Assembly: GCA_963762165.1 (NCBI GenBank)
Contig: CAVXJN010000004.1
Coordinates: 1 to 64,000, forward strand
From: CAVXJN01 sp963762165
GTDB lineage: Bacteria > Pseudomonadota > Gammaproteobacteria > JASBUN01
DNA length: 64,000 bases
Direction: 5' to 3'
Below the pieces are notes generated by a model, which saw nothing but the letters and a program-made list of their open reading frames with translations, had not been told where the DNA came from and searched no databases. Within the stretch, counting starts at the first letter, position 1; the number at the start of each line of letters is the position of its first letter. A program made the position numbers and the translations under genes. Positions 17,048 through 26,612 of this stretch are shown here, in pieces.

Positions 17048-18001
17048 GTGTCCGAAAGCAGGATGATGGTCTTTGCGGGAAACGCGAATCCGCAGTTGGC
17101 CCTGGACATCGTCAACCACCTGAGCATGCGGCTCGGGAAGGCCATTGTCGGCCGTTTCAGCGACGGCGAGATCATGGTCGAGATCATGGAAAATGTGCGC
17201 GGCCGCGACGTGTTCGTGGTGCAGCCGACCTGCGCGCCGACCAACGACAACCTGATGGAGTTGTTGGTGATGATCGACGCAATGAAACGCGCCTCAGCCG
17301 GGCGGGTCACGGCGGTGATTCCGTATTTCGGCTACGCGCGCCAGGATCGCAGACCGCGCTCGGCACGAGTGCCGATCACGGCGAAAGTGGTGGCGCGCAT
17401 GATCGGTTCGGTGGGTGCCGACCGGGTATTGACCATCGATCTGCACGCGGATCAGATCCAGGGCTTTTTCGATGTGCCCGTGGACAACGTGTACGCGTCG
17501 CCGATCCTGCTGGGCGACATCTGGCGGCGGAAATATCCGAACCTGATGGTAGTGTCGCCGGACGTGGGTGGCGTGGTGCGCGCCCGGGCGCTGGCGAAAC
17601 GTCTGGATGACGCCGATCTGGCGATTATCGACAAGCGCCGTCCGCGCCCGAATGAGGCGCAGATCATGCACATCATCGGCGATGTCGAGGGACGCACTTG
17701 TGTGCTGATCGACGACCTGGTCGATACCGCCGGCACCTTGTGCCAGGCGGCCAACGCGCTCAAGGATCATGGCGCGCAGGCGGTGGTGGCGTACATCACC
17801 CACCCGGTGCTGTCGGGTGCGGCGATCGACAATATCGAGGCGTCGAGGCTCGATGAATTGGTCGTGACCGACACCATTCCATTGGGTCCGCGCGCAAAAA
17901 CGTGCGGTCGTATCCGTCTGCTCAGCGTCGCGGAGATGATGGCGGAGACGATTCGGCGCATCACCAACGAAGAGTCGGTGAGTTCGCTGTTCATGGATTG
18001 A
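17048..18001 (+). CDS. prs: Ribose-phosphate pyrophosphokinase (PRPP synthetase)
   Basis: Makes PRPP from ribose-5-phosphate and ATP for nucleotide, His and Trp synthesis. From GTG 17048 it is 317 residues, beginning MSESRMMVFAGNANPQLA. A GGGAG ribosome-binding sequence lies just upstream of this GTG. ATG 17036 in the same frame is possible but adds four residues and lacks as good a site. Seen: the catalytic flexible loop region RQDRRPRSARVPITAK, the DLHADQIQGFF signature (about 130), and the PRPP-binding CVLIDDLVDTAGT (about 218-230). Confidence 0.96.
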   Translation: MSESRMMVFAGNANPQLALDIVNHLSMRLGKAIVGRFSDGEIMVEIMENVRGRDVFVVQPTCAPTNDNLMELLVMIDAMKRASAGRVTAVIPYFGYARQDRRPRSARVPITAKVVARMIGSVGADRVLTIDLHADQIQGFFDVPVDNVYASPILLGDIWRRKYPNLMVVSPDVGGVVRARALAKRLDDADLAIIDKRRPRPNEAQIMHIIGDVEGRTCVLIDDLVDTAGTLCQAANALKDHGAQAVVAYITHPVLSGAAIDNIEASRLDELVVTDTIPLGPRAKTCGRIRLLSVAEMMAETIRRITNEESVSSLFMD

Positions 18002-18066
18002 CCTGTCCGGTGCAGATTCCTGAACGGGCTTACGCCTTCCTTGGTCGCGAGGAAGGTTTGACAACA

Positions 18067-18087
18067 CCGCCCTCGAGGGCGGTTTTC
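18067..18087 (+). terminator. Intrinsic terminator after prs
   Basis: A perfect palindromic stem CCGCCCTCGAGGGCGG (18067-18082) is followed by TTTTC. It lies between the prs stop and rplY, so it may end or attenuate transcription from prs into rplY. Confidence 0.75.
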
Positions 18088-18104
18088 AACTGGAGAGTGC
18101 AGTC

Positions 18105-18764
18105 ATGCAAGAGAATTTCGAACTGGTTGCCGAACTCCGGGAGGCAGCAGGGAAGGGTGCGAGCCGCCGCCTGCGTCGTTCCGGAAAGGTGCCTGCCATT
18201 CTGTATGGTGGCGCGTCCGCGCCCGTGTCCCTGAGCCTGCCCCACAACGAGTTGGTCCAGCATCTCGGACACGAAGCGTTTTACTCGCATATCCTGACCG
18301 TGAAGTTCGACGGGAAGGCGGAGAAGGCGGTGCTGCGCGACGTACAGCGTCATCCGGCCAAGCCTTTCATCACCCATATCGATCTGCAGCGGGTCAGCGA
18401 AACCGAATCGATTCGCATGAACGTGCCGTTGCACTTTATGAACGAAGAAACGGCCGCGGGCGTGAAACAGCAAGGCGGTGTGGTGATGCATTTGCTGTCC
18501 GATGTCGAAGTTTCCTGCCTTGCCAAGAACCTGCCCGAATACATCGAAGTCGACGTGGTGGATTTGAAGGTCGGCGAGACCATTCATATGTCCGAGCTGA
18601 AGCTGCCTTCCGGGGTCGAACTGGTGGCCTTGAGTCACGGTGAAGAGCACGAGCACGACCAGCCGGTGGTGAGCATTCATGTCCCGCGGGCCGCCGTGGA
18701 AGCCGAACCGTCGGATGAAGAGGCCGAAGCCGCGGCTCCGGCGGAACCCGAAGACCAAGAATAA
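18105..18764 (+). CDS. rplY: 50S ribosomal protein L25/general stress protein Ctc
   Basis: 5S rRNA-binding ribosomal protein of the long (Ctc/TL5) form, with an N-terminal L25 domain plus a C-terminal beta domain. It has 219 residues. Seen: ELREAAGKGASRRLRRSGKVPAILYGG near the start, VLRDVQRHPAKPFITHIDLQRV (about 66-87), the C-terminal domain DVSCLAKNLPEYIEVDV region, and an acidic Ala/Glu-rich tail. It begins at ATG 18105 after GGAGAG. The prs-rplY-pth-ychF order is typical of gammaproteobacteria. Confidence 0.96.
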   Translation: MQENFELVAELREAAGKGASRRLRRSGKVPAILYGGASAPVSLSLPHNELVQHLGHEAFYSHILTVKFDGKAEKAVLRDVQRHPAKPFITHIDLQRVSETESIRMNVPLHFMNEETAAGVKQQGGVVMHLLSDVEVSCLAKNLPEYIEVDVVDLKVGETIHMSELKLPSGVELVALSHGEEHEHDQPVVSIHVPRAAVEAEPSDEEAEAAAPAEPEDQE

Positions 18765-18800
18765 GCTTCGGGTTTCGGCGAAGCCCAGTAGGCCGCGATC

Positions 18801-19392
18801 GTGTCCGAACAGGAGTCCGTATCGGTCATTGTCGGCCTGGGCAACCCCGGTCCGCAGTACCAAGGAACCCGGCATAACGCCGGGTTCTGGTTTTTGGATG
18901 CGCTGATGCAGCGTTATCCGTGCATGATGCGGCCGGAAGCGAAATTCAAGGGTCAGGCGTGCCGGGTGCCGATCGACGGTCGGGAAGTATGGTTGCTGCG
19001 CCCCGACACGTACATGAATCTAAGCGGCCAATCCGTTGGCGCGCTGGCGGGATTCTTCAAAATCCCGCCGACCGAGATTCTGGTGGCCCATGATGAGTTG
19101 GACCTGCCCGCAGGCACCATCCGGCTCAAGCGCGGTGGTGGTCACGGCGGACACAACGGTCTTGCGCAGTTCCATCGAACATCTCGGCAGCCGCGAGTTC
19201 ATGCGCCTGCGAATCGGCATCGGCCATCCGGGACACAAGGACCAAGTGCACGACTACGTGCTATCGAAGCCCTCGCCCGACGATCGTGAGCAGATACATC
19301 GGGCGATCGAAGATTCGCTGGACGTCATGGGTCACGTGGTCGGTGGCGACTTCGCGCGCGCCATGAACACTTTGCACGCAAGACCAACCTGA
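18801..19392 (+). CDS. pth: Peptidyl-tRNA hydrolase, frameshifted as written
   Basis: Recycles peptidyl-tRNA; normally essential. The first frame gives MSEQESVSVIVGLGNPGPQYQ through the conserved GGGHGGHNGL near residue 115-120, including the catalytic His in RHNAGFWFLD. It then runs out of family similarity. From the next codon the following frame continues the family exactly (RSSIEHLGSREFMRLRIGIG... to HARPT). One extra T in GGTCTTGCGC (19162-19163) explains this. Without it the protein would be 196 residues, normal length. Start is GTG 18801. Most likely a sequence error because the gene is essential; a real lesion would need a second hydrolase. Confidence 0.9.
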
Positions 19393-19419
19393 GCGGCCAC
19401 GGCCGCCAAGAGACACACC

Positions 19420-20511
19420 ATGGGATTCAAATGCGGAATCGTCGGCTTACCGAACGTTGGTAAGTCCACTTTGTTCAACGCGCTGACGAAGGCAGGCATC
19501 CAGGCGGAGAACTATCCGTTCTGCACCATCGATCCCAACGTCGGCGTGGTCCCCATGCCCGATCCGCGTCTCGATCAGCTTGCGGTAATCGTCAAGCCTC
19601 AGCGTGTAGTACCGACCACCATGGAGTTCGTGGACATCGCCGGCTTGGTGGCGGGCGCGTCAAAAGGCGAAGGTTTGGGCAACAAGTTCCTGGCCAACAT
19701 TCGCGAAACCGACGCCATCGCTCACGTGGTCCGCTGCTTCGAAGACACTGATGTGGTGCACGTGGCCGGCAAGGTGGCGCCGGACGAGGATATCCATATC
19801 ATCAACACCGAACTTGCGCTGGCGGATTTGGAGACCGTGGAAAAGGCGTTCACCCGCGCCGAGAAAGCGGCCAAGTCCGGCGACAAGGAAGCGCTCGCGC
19901 AAAAGGCGCTGTTCGAACGCGTACGCGCGCACTTGAACGAAGACAGACCGGTGCGCGCCATGAATCTGGACAAGGAGGATTGGCGGCGCTTGCGGGAACT
20001 GCATCTGTTGACTGCGAAGCCGACCATGTACATCGCCAACGTCGCTGAGGACGGATTCGCCGACAACCCTTTCCTCGAACAGGTTCAGAGGATCGCGGAT
20101 GCCGAGGGCGCGGTAGTGGTGCCGGTCTGCGCCGCAATCGAAGCGGAAATCGCTGAATTGGCTGACGCCGAGAAAGGTGAATTCCTGGCCGAACTGGGTT
20201 TGGAAGAGCCGGGGCTGAACCGTGTGATCCGCGCCGGATACCGGTTGCTCGGGCTGCAGACTTATTTCACTGCAGGCGAAAAGGAAGTGCGCGCTTGGAC
20301 CGTGGCGGTTGGGGCTACGGCGCCGAAAGCAGCCGCCGTGATCCACACCGACTTCGAAAAAGGTTTCATCCGCGCGGAAGTCGTCGGCTACCAGGACTTC
20401 ATCGCCGGAAACGGAGAGCAAGGCGCCAAGGAAGCAGGCCGATGGCGGTTGGAAGGCAAGGAATACGTGGTGCAGGACGGTGATGTCATGCACTTTCGCT
20501 TCAACGTCTGA
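19420..20511 (+). CDS. ychF: Redox-regulated ATPase/GTPase YchF (OLA1 family)
   Basis: Universally conserved Obg-family nucleotide hydrolase that binds ribosomes. It has 363 residues, the family length. Seen: the P-loop GLPNVGKSTLFNALT (about 8-22), the switch-II DIAGLVAGASKGEGLGNKF (about 70-88), a central coiled coil, and the C-terminal TGS domain with RAEVVGYQDFI. It follows pth by 27 bases, matching the usual pth-ychF pair. Confidence 0.97.
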   Translation: MGFKCGIVGLPNVGKSTLFNALTKAGIQAENYPFCTIDPNVGVVPMPDPRLDQLAVIVKPQRVVPTTMEFVDIAGLVAGASKGEGLGNKFLANIRETDAIAHVVRCFEDTDVVHVAGKVAPDEDIHIINTELALADLETVEKAFTRAEKAAKSGDKEALAQKALFERVRAHLNEDRPVRAMNLDKEDWRRLRELHLLTAKPTMYIANVAEDGFADNPFLEQVQRIADAEGAVVVPVCAAIEAEIAELADAEKGEFLAELGLEEPGLNRVIRAGYRLLGLQTYFTAGEKEVRAWTVAVGATAPKAAAVIHTDFEKGFIRAEVVGYQDFIAGNGEQGAKEAGRWRLEGKEYVVQDGDVMHFRFNV

Positions 20512-20593
20512 GGCGCCGCGCCCTGGACATCGTCGACAGGACCCCCTAAAATCCCGCATCTTCACCGCCCATCCCGCGGCGGAACTTCTAAAT

Positions 20594-20670
20594 GGCTACG
20601 TAGCTCAGTTGGTTAGAGCGCGGCACTCATAATGCTGAGGTCGGTGGTTCAAATCCACCCGTAGCCACCA
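20594..20670 (+). tRNA. tRNA-Met (anticodon CAT)
   Basis: A 77-base cloverleaf with GGCTACG/CGTAGCC acceptor arms, anticodon loop CTCATAA, T-arm GGTGG-TTCAAAT-CCACC, discriminator A and an encoded CCA. The first acceptor pair is matched (G1-C72), as in elongator Met rather than initiator tRNA. It lies 82 bases after ychF. Confidence 0.95.
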
Positions 20671-21154
20671 TCTGACCTACGCGCTGCATTGGCTATGCCG
20701 GCGCGCATGACTTGGCCGCTTGGCCACGTTATGCGTCCGCGGCAGGCGGAAACAGTCCCTATAGTCCCAACCGTCACCCGTTCCGTCGTCCGACGAGTTG
20801 TATTCTGCGATTATCGCCTTGCGATAGTCCGAGAGCTCCAGGCGCTGCGAGGCTGATCTCATTTGCTTCATGGGCGCGTTTCCACGGTCGTCGTTAGTGA
20901 GCGCCAAACGTTCGATGATGAGCGGTCGCCATGCGCCGTAGTCAATTGTGACGTCGGGTCCGCTGTGCGCTTTATCGCTGGCGGAGCTTGTGTCCGAGTT
21001 CGAAACCAAGCACAAGCACAGAGCCCGCGACCTGATTGTTTATGTGTGCCAAAAATGGCTGGGGCGGCAGATCCTATGGATGGTCCATTGAACTTGTGGC
21101 AGTCCGGCCGGGTCATAAACTTCGTTCACCTGACAAATTCACGGGGACATCTCC
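20671..21154. other. 484-base gap after tRNA-Met with no supported gene
   Basis: The short frames here on both strands encode compositionally odd, family-less peptides. The largest is a minus-strand 112-residue frame at 20677-21015. No integrase, repeat of the tRNA 3' end, or terminator hairpin was recognised. It is probably non-coding or a degraded remnant preceding the M16 protease. Confidence 0.5.
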
Positions 21155-23836
21155 ATGGTCAGCAGTCTCGGCGTACGAACGCTTCTAACAGGTGCGTTAC
21201 TGGCTATTATGCTGGCGCCCCCGGCGTGGAGCGCAGCAGACGGGGGTGGCGGCCCTGTGCTGCGGGCAACTCTCGACAACGGGCTTCGGGTCGTCATTGT
21301 CCGCGACACCCTGGCGCCCGTGGTGACCACCGAGATCAACTATCAGGTGGGTTCCAACGAAGCGCCCGAGGGATTTCCCGGTACGGCTCACGCCCAGGAA
21401 CACATGATGTTTCGAGGCAGTCCGGGTTTGTCGGCAGGCCAGCTTGCAAACATCAGTGCCTCCATGGGCGGGAATTTCGACGCCGACACGCAACAGACCG
21501 TGACGCAGTATTTTTTTACCGTGCCGACCGAAGACCTGGACGTGGCACTGCACATTGATGCGCTGCGCATGGCGGGTGTTGATGACAGCGAAGCCGATTG
21601 GTCCCAAGAGCGCGGCGCGATCGAGCAGGAAGTGGCGCAGGATCTGTCCAATCCCCAATACGTGATGTACACGCGCCTGCTCGAGGCCTTGTTCACGGGC
21701 ACACCCTACGCCCACGACGCCCTGGGTACCCGGCCGTCCTTCGACAAGACCACCAGCGCGATGCTCAAGCATTTCCACGAAACCTGGTACGCACCGAACA
21801 ACGCCATCCTGGTGGTGGTGGGTGACGTGCAGCCCGACCATGTCCTTCAGGAAATCAAGCGCCTCTACGGACCCATCCCGCGTCGGAAGCTGCCCGCACG
21901 ACCGCCCGTGAAGCTCGCGCCAATTACGGCCGAGACCATCCATATGAACACCGATTCCCCCTATGGCGTGGCTGCGGTCGCGTTCCGCTTTCCCGGCTAT
22001 GAAAGCCCGGAATATGCGACCGGCGAGGTGCTCGCAGACGTGCTCAGCAATCACCGCGGGCGCCTCTACGATCTGGTGCCGGCCGGCAAGGCGCTGGACG
22101 CAGGTTTTGATTTGCAGGCATTTCCGCAGGGCGGGCTCGGTGTGGCCTACGCCGTTTTTCCGCGCGGCGCCGACAGCGACGCGCTGCTGAATGCACTGAA
22201 ATCCAGGCTGCAGGAGATTTTGGAGCACGGCGTCTCCGCCGATCTGGTCGCCGCCGCCAAGCGCCAGGAGAAATCGGCGCTCGCCTTTCAAAGGACCTCC
22301 ATTTCCGGGTTGGCGAACACGTGGTCTCAGGCCGTGGCCGTGGAAGGCCGCAACGATCCGGCTGAAGAGATGGACGCCATCGAGCGGGTCAGCGTGCAGG
22401 ATGTGAATCGAGTGGCACGTCGCTACCTGAACCTCGACCATGAGGTCGCCGCGGTTCTCACGCCCACCGTCTCCGGCCAGCCCGTGGCCGCCAAGGGATT
22501 CGGCGGTAAAGAGTCGTTCGCGCCCGCTAAGGTCGAACCAGTAACGCTGCCGCCGTGGGCGGCCAACGCGCTGCAACGGCTGAACGTGCCTGCCTCCGTG
22601 GTCAATCCGACTGTGTATACTTTGGACAACAAACTTAAGCTGATCGTACAGCCGGAAACGACGAGCGGTACCGTAAGCGTCTACGGACAAGTGCGCAACC
22701 AGCCTGGCCTGGAAGCACCGGAGAGGCAATATGGTATTGATAAGGTGCTCGATCAGTTATTCGACTACGGCACCACTACGCTCGACCGAATGGCGTTTCA
22801 GAAGTCCCTGGACAACATTGGCGCCATCGAATCCGCCGGTACCGATTTTTCTCTACAAGTCCTGGCGAAGCACTTCGATCGGGGCATTGAGCTGCTGGCC
22901 GACAATGAGTTGCATCCGGCACTGCCAGCACAGGCGTTGAAAATTGTACGCGGCCAGAGCGCCAAGGCCATGGCTGGTGAATTGCAAAGCCCCGATTTTC
23001 TGGTGCATCACGCCCTGCGCGCAGCGCTTTTCCCGACGGGGGACCCGGCCCGGCGCGAACCCAACCCCGAAGCCATTGCCCGGCTGACCCGCGACGACGT
23101 GCTGGCCTATTATCACAAGGTATTCAGACCCGATCTAACCACGGTTGTGGTGGTCGGTGACGTCGAGCCGGCTCATGCCCGCGACGTGATCGCCCAGTAT
23201 TTCGGGAACTGGAAAAATCCGGCTTCGCCGCAGCCGCGGACCATCCTGCCGTCGGTTCCGGACAATAAACCGGCGACCGTTTTTGTGCCCGACGCGAGCC
23301 GCGTGCAGGATAAGGCAATTCTGGCCGAGTCCCTGCGCATAACGCCTAAAGACCCGGGTTACTACGCACTGGAACTGGGCAACCATGTCCTGGGCGGCGG
23401 CTTTTACGCCACCCGTCTTTATCAGGATCTTCGCCAACGCAGCGGGCTAGTGTACACGGTGGAATCCCAATTTCAGTTTGGCCGCGAGCGCTCGGTGTAT
23501 TTCGCGGAGTATGCCTGCGATCCCGACAACATGACCAAGGCCCGTGTCATCATCCAGCGGGATTTGCAGGCCATGCGCACCGAGCCTGTGAAGCCCGGGG
23601 AACTCCGGCAGGCCAAAGCGCTGTTGCTGCGCGAGCTACCGTTGAACGAGTCGAGCTACCAGCATGTGGCCGACGGGCTGTTGGCGCGTTCCCGGCTGGG
23701 GCTACCCCTGGACGAGCCCGTCATCGCCGCCCGGCGGTATGTGGCGCTCGATGCCCGACAAGTGCAGCAGGCGTTTGCCAAGTGGCTGCGGCCAGGGGAC
23801 CTGGTGCAAGTCACCCAGGGGCAATCGCCCAACTGA
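21155..23836 (+). CDS. Exported M16-family zinc metalloprotease (insulinase-like)
   Basis: Predicted periplasmic two-module peptidase of 893 residues. The N-terminal signal is MVSSLGVRTLLTGALLAIML ending near AWSA. The inverted zinc motif HxxEH is present at His79-His83 (HAQEH), with the downstream Glu in the QERGAIEQEVAQDLS stretch. The second, inactive-type module begins near residue 480 (NPTVYTLDNKLKLIVQPET). The active and inactive halves in one chain resemble pitrilysin/PqqL-type processing peptidases. Substrate unknown. Single gene with 223 bases before gnd. Confidence 0.9.
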   Translation: MVSSLGVRTLLTGALLAIMLAPPAWSAADGGGGPVLRATLDNGLRVVIVRDTLAPVVTTEINYQVGSNEAPEGFPGTAHAQEHMMFRGSPGLSAGQLANISASMGGNFDADTQQTVTQYFFTVPTEDLDVALHIDALRMAGVDDSEADWSQERGAIEQEVAQDLSNPQYVMYTRLLEALFTGTPYAHDALGTRPSFDKTTSAMLKHFHETWYAPNNAILVVVGDVQPDHVLQEIKRLYGPIPRRKLPARPPVKLAPITAETIHMNTDSPYGVAAVAFRFPGYESPEYATGEVLADVLSNHRGRLYDLVPAGKALDAGFDLQAFPQGGLGVAYAVFPRGADSDALLNALKSRLQEILEHGVSADLVAAAKRQEKSALAFQRTSISGLANTWSQAVAVEGRNDPAEEMDAIERVSVQDVNRVARRYLNLDHEVAAVLTPTVSGQPVAAKGFGGKESFAPAKVEPVTLPPWAANALQRLNVPASVVNPTVYTLDNKLKLIVQPETTSGTVSVYGQVRNQPGLEAPERQYGIDKVLDQLFDYGTTTLDRMAFQKSLDNIGAIESAGTDFSLQVLAKHFDRGIELLADNELHPALPAQALKIVRGQSAKAMAGELQSPDFLVHHALRAALFPTGDPARREPNPEAIARLTRDDVLAYYHKVFRPDLTTVVVVGDVEPAHARDVIAQYFGNWKNPASPQPRTILPSVPDNKPATVFVPDASRVQDKAILAESLRITPKDPGYYALELGNHVLGGGFYATRLYQDLRQRSGLVYTVESQFQFGRERSVYFAEYACDPDNMTKARVIIQRDLQAMRTEPVKPGELRQAKALLLRELPLNESSYQHVADGLLARSRLGLPLDEPVIAARRYVALDARQVQQAFAKWLRPGDLVQVTQGQSPN

Positions 23837-24059
23837 CTTCCGTTGGGGCGCACCGACCTCAGAAGGAAGAGAGAAATCCTCGCGGGAACACTGATTCCAT
23901 ATACCGAGGTCGAAGGTGGATTGAAGCGCGCGCTGTAGGACCGGCGGCTGACACACACTGTGACAGATTTACGCCGTCGTGTGATCGGCCGGTGGCTGTG
24001 ATCGCTCTATACTTAGAGACGTCGCGACTGCCGGTGAGACGCCAACCAGGAGACGCACA

Positions 24060-25079
24060 ATGCAGATCGGGATGATCGGCTTGGGACGCATGGGGCGCAA
24101 TATGACGCTGCGCTTGTTGCAGGCCGGTCATCAATGCGTAGCCTATGACCAGCGTGCCGGTGCCGTCGCTGAAGTCCACGAGCATGGCGCGCTCGGCACC
24201 ACATCACTCGACGGTTTGGTCGAGCGTTTGAGCGCCCCTCGCAACATTTGGTTGATGGTCCCGGCCACCGTAGTGGATACCCTGCTGGCGCAACTGTTGC
24301 CGCTACTGCAACCCAACGACGCCGTAATTGACGGCGGCAATTCCAATTATCGAGACGATATTCGCCGTGCCGGCCTACTCATGGAGGCCGGGGTTCATTA
24401 CGTCGACGTCGGCACGAGCGGTGGCGTGGCGGGATTGGATCGTGGCTATTGCCTGATGATCGGCGGTGATCGGGACGTGGTGCAACGACTCGATCCGATC
24501 TTCGCTTCGCTTGCTCCCGGCGCGCACGCCGTAGCGCGCACACCAGGCCGTAAGGGGCCGAACACTACCGCCGAGCAAGGCTATTTGCACTGCGGACCGG
24601 CCGGCGCGGGTCACTTCGTGAAAATGGTGCATAACGGGATCGAGTACGGTCTAATGGCGGCTTACGCTGAAGGCCTGAATGTCCTGCGTCATGCCGATGC
24701 CGGGAGTCGTATCCGAGACGGCGATGCCGAGACCGCGCCGATGCGCAATTCCGAGTACTACCGCTATGAGCTACAGCTGTCCGAAATCGTCGAAGTGTGG
24801 CGGCGTGGCAGTGTGGTGGCGTCCTGGCTCCTCGATTTGACCGCGGCAGCGCTGGCAGAAGATGCAGAACTCGCGGCGTTCTCGGGACGAGTCTCGGACT
24901 CGGGTGAAGGGCGTTGGACTGTTTTGGCGGCAACCGAGGAGGGTGTGCCCGCACCGGTAATCAGCGCGGCGCTATTCGAGCGCTTTGCTTCGCGCGGCAA
25001 TGGCGACTATGCCAGCCGGCTTCTCTCGGCGATGAGAAAGCAGTTCGGCGGTCACGATGAGAAGCCAACATCGCCGTGA
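24060..25079 (+). CDS. gnd: 6-phosphogluconate dehydrogenase, decarboxylating (short NAD-type, YqeC/GntZ-like)
   Basis: Oxidises 6-phosphogluconate to ribulose-5-phosphate and CO2. It has 339 residues, the short form of the family. Seen: Rossmann GMIGLGRMGRNMTLRLLQ (about 4-20), VIDGGNSNYRDDIRRA (about 92-107), and the substrate/catalytic segment GAGHFVKMVHNGIEYGLM (about 180-198) holding the catalytic lysine. It is separated from zwf by 18 bases. With zwf and tal it forms an oxidative pentose phosphate operon. Confidence 0.93.
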   Translation: MQIGMIGLGRMGRNMTLRLLQAGHQCVAYDQRAGAVAEVHEHGALGTTSLDGLVERLSAPRNIWLMVPATVVDTLLAQLLPLLQPNDAVIDGGNSNYRDDIRRAGLLMEAGVHYVDVGTSGGVAGLDRGYCLMIGGDRDVVQRLDPIFASLAPGAHAVARTPGRKGPNTTAEQGYLHCGPAGAGHFVKMVHNGIEYGLMAAYAEGLNVLRHADAGSRIRDGDAETAPMRNSEYYRYELQLSEIVEVWRRGSVVASWLLDLTAAALAEDAELAAFSGRVSDSGEGRWTVLAATEEGVPAPVISAALFERFASRGNGDYASRLLSAMRKQFGGHDEKPTSP

Positions 25080-25097
25080 AATGAGCGACGCGGCGAA

Positions 25098-26522
25098 ATG
25101 AGCAATACCGATAGCCGCACGACTTCAGCCGATGCGCTGGTGATTTTCGGCGTGACTGGCGACCTTGCCCATAAAATGATTTTTCCGGCGCTTTACGCGA
25201 TGGCCCGGCGCGGCATACTCAACGTGCCCGTGGTGGGCGTTGCTGCACCGCCCTGGACCCAGGCGCAATTGCGCAAACAGGCCAAGGACAGCATCAAAAA
25301 AGCGGGAAAGATCGATGACCCGGAAGCACTGGCCCACCTGCTGTCCCTGCTTCGATACGTGGGGGGAAATTACAACGATACGGGTACTTTCCAGCTCCTT
25401 AAGCAGGCGTTGGCAAATGCTCGACGTCCGGCGCATTATCTCGCGATTCCCCCGGCGCTGTTCGCTACTGTCATTCAAGGACTCGCGGCTGCCGGTCTGA
25501 CCAATCAGGCGCGGGTGATTGTCGAAAAGCCGTTCGGACGCGACCTGGGCTCGGCACGGGAACTCAATCGTATTGCGCTGGCGGTATTTCCGGAAGATTC
25601 GATCTTTCGCATCGACCACTATCTCGGAAAGGAGGCGATCATGAATATCCTCTATTTCCGATTCGCCAATTCGTTCCTCGAGCCGATTTGGAACCGCAAC
25701 TGCGTGGCCAGTGTGCAGGTGACATTGTCCGAGACCTTCGGCGTCAACGGTCGCGGCGCGTTCTACGAAAGCGCTGGCTGTTTGCGCGACGTCATCCAGA
25801 ATCACCTATTCCAGATCGTTGCGCTTCTGGCCATGGAGCCGCCGGCGTATCAAGGGTACGGCGCGGTTCATAGTGAGAAAGCCAAGGTGTTCCAGGCCAT
25901 GCGGCCGTTGCACCCGGACGATGTGGTGCGCGGTCAGTATGCGGGTTATCGAAAAGAGCCGGGGGTGGCGAGGCGCTCCGATGTCGAAACGTTTTGTGCG
26001 CTGCGCTTGTATATCGATTCGTGGCGCTGGGAAGGGGTGCCGTGGTATCTGCGTTCGGGCAAACGCCTGGCGGCGACTGCGGCCGAGGTGTTGGTTGAGC
26101 TCAAACCGCCGCCGCAGAAGTTGTTCGACGACTCCGTTCCGCCTGCCGGGCGGGCCAACTATCTGCGCTTCCGACTTTCGCCCGACTCTGCGGTCGCGCT
26201 TGCTGCGCGTGTCAAGCGCGCAGGCAAGGAATTCGTCGGCGAGCAGCGCGAACTCTACCTGCTGGAAGAGCAGCCGGGAGAGGAAACACCCTACGCGCGG
26301 CTGTTGAGTGACGCCATGGCAGGCGATGGCGCTCTGTTCACCCGTGAGGACGCGGTGGAGGCTGCCTGGATGGTGGTCGATCAAGTTCTTGGTACCCACC
26401 ACCGTAGTCACCCCTACAAGCCCGGCAGTTGGGGGCCGAAGCAAGCGGATGCGCTGATTGCGACAGACGGAAGCTGGCATAACCCGGCGCCCGCGAAAGT
26501 GCCCAATGACGGCAGCGCATGA
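25098..26522 (+). CDS. zwf: Glucose-6-phosphate 1-dehydrogenase
   Basis: Committing step of the oxidative pentose phosphate pathway (glucose-6-phosphate to 6-phosphogluconolactone). It has 474 residues. Seen: the nucleotide-binding IFGVTGDLAHKMIFPALYAM (about 14-33), the active-site RIDHYLGKEAIMN (about 170-182) with the catalytic His region, and WEGVPWYLRSGKRL (about 310-323). It lies between gnd and tal on the same strand. No pgl gene is seen here. Confidence 0.96.
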   Translation: MSNTDSRTTSADALVIFGVTGDLAHKMIFPALYAMARRGILNVPVVGVAAPPWTQAQLRKQAKDSIKKAGKIDDPEALAHLLSLLRYVGGNYNDTGTFQLLKQALANARRPAHYLAIPPALFATVIQGLAAAGLTNQARVIVEKPFGRDLGSARELNRIALAVFPEDSIFRIDHYLGKEAIMNILYFRFANSFLEPIWNRNCVASVQVTLSETFGVNGRGAFYESAGCLRDVIQNHLFQIVALLAMEPPAYQGYGAVHSEKAKVFQAMRPLHPDDVVRGQYAGYRKEPGVARRSDVETFCALRLYIDSWRWEGVPWYLRSGKRLAATAAEVLVELKPPPQKLFDDSVPPAGRANYLRFRLSPDSAVALAARVKRAGKEFVGEQRELYLLEEQPGEETPYARLLSDAMAGDGALFTREDAVEAAWMVVDQVLGTHHRSHPYKPGSWGPKQADALIATDGSWHNPAPAKVPNDGSA

Positions 26523-26612
26523 CGTGGTGATCATGTTGGCTGTAGATACACTGAATTACGGTTTGCCGTCTTTCTGTCCGTCCGGCGTCGTCGATAGCGA
26601 CCAGGAGACAAT

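Noticed and set aside
18801..19392. Programmed +1 frameshifting in pth
   Set aside because: No slippery codon, internal ribosome-binding sequence or stop at the shift point; an extra base is simpler.
21197..22729. A 510-residue minus-strand open frame opposite the M16 protease
   Set aside because: Shadow of a secure gene; no ribosome-binding site or family similarity.
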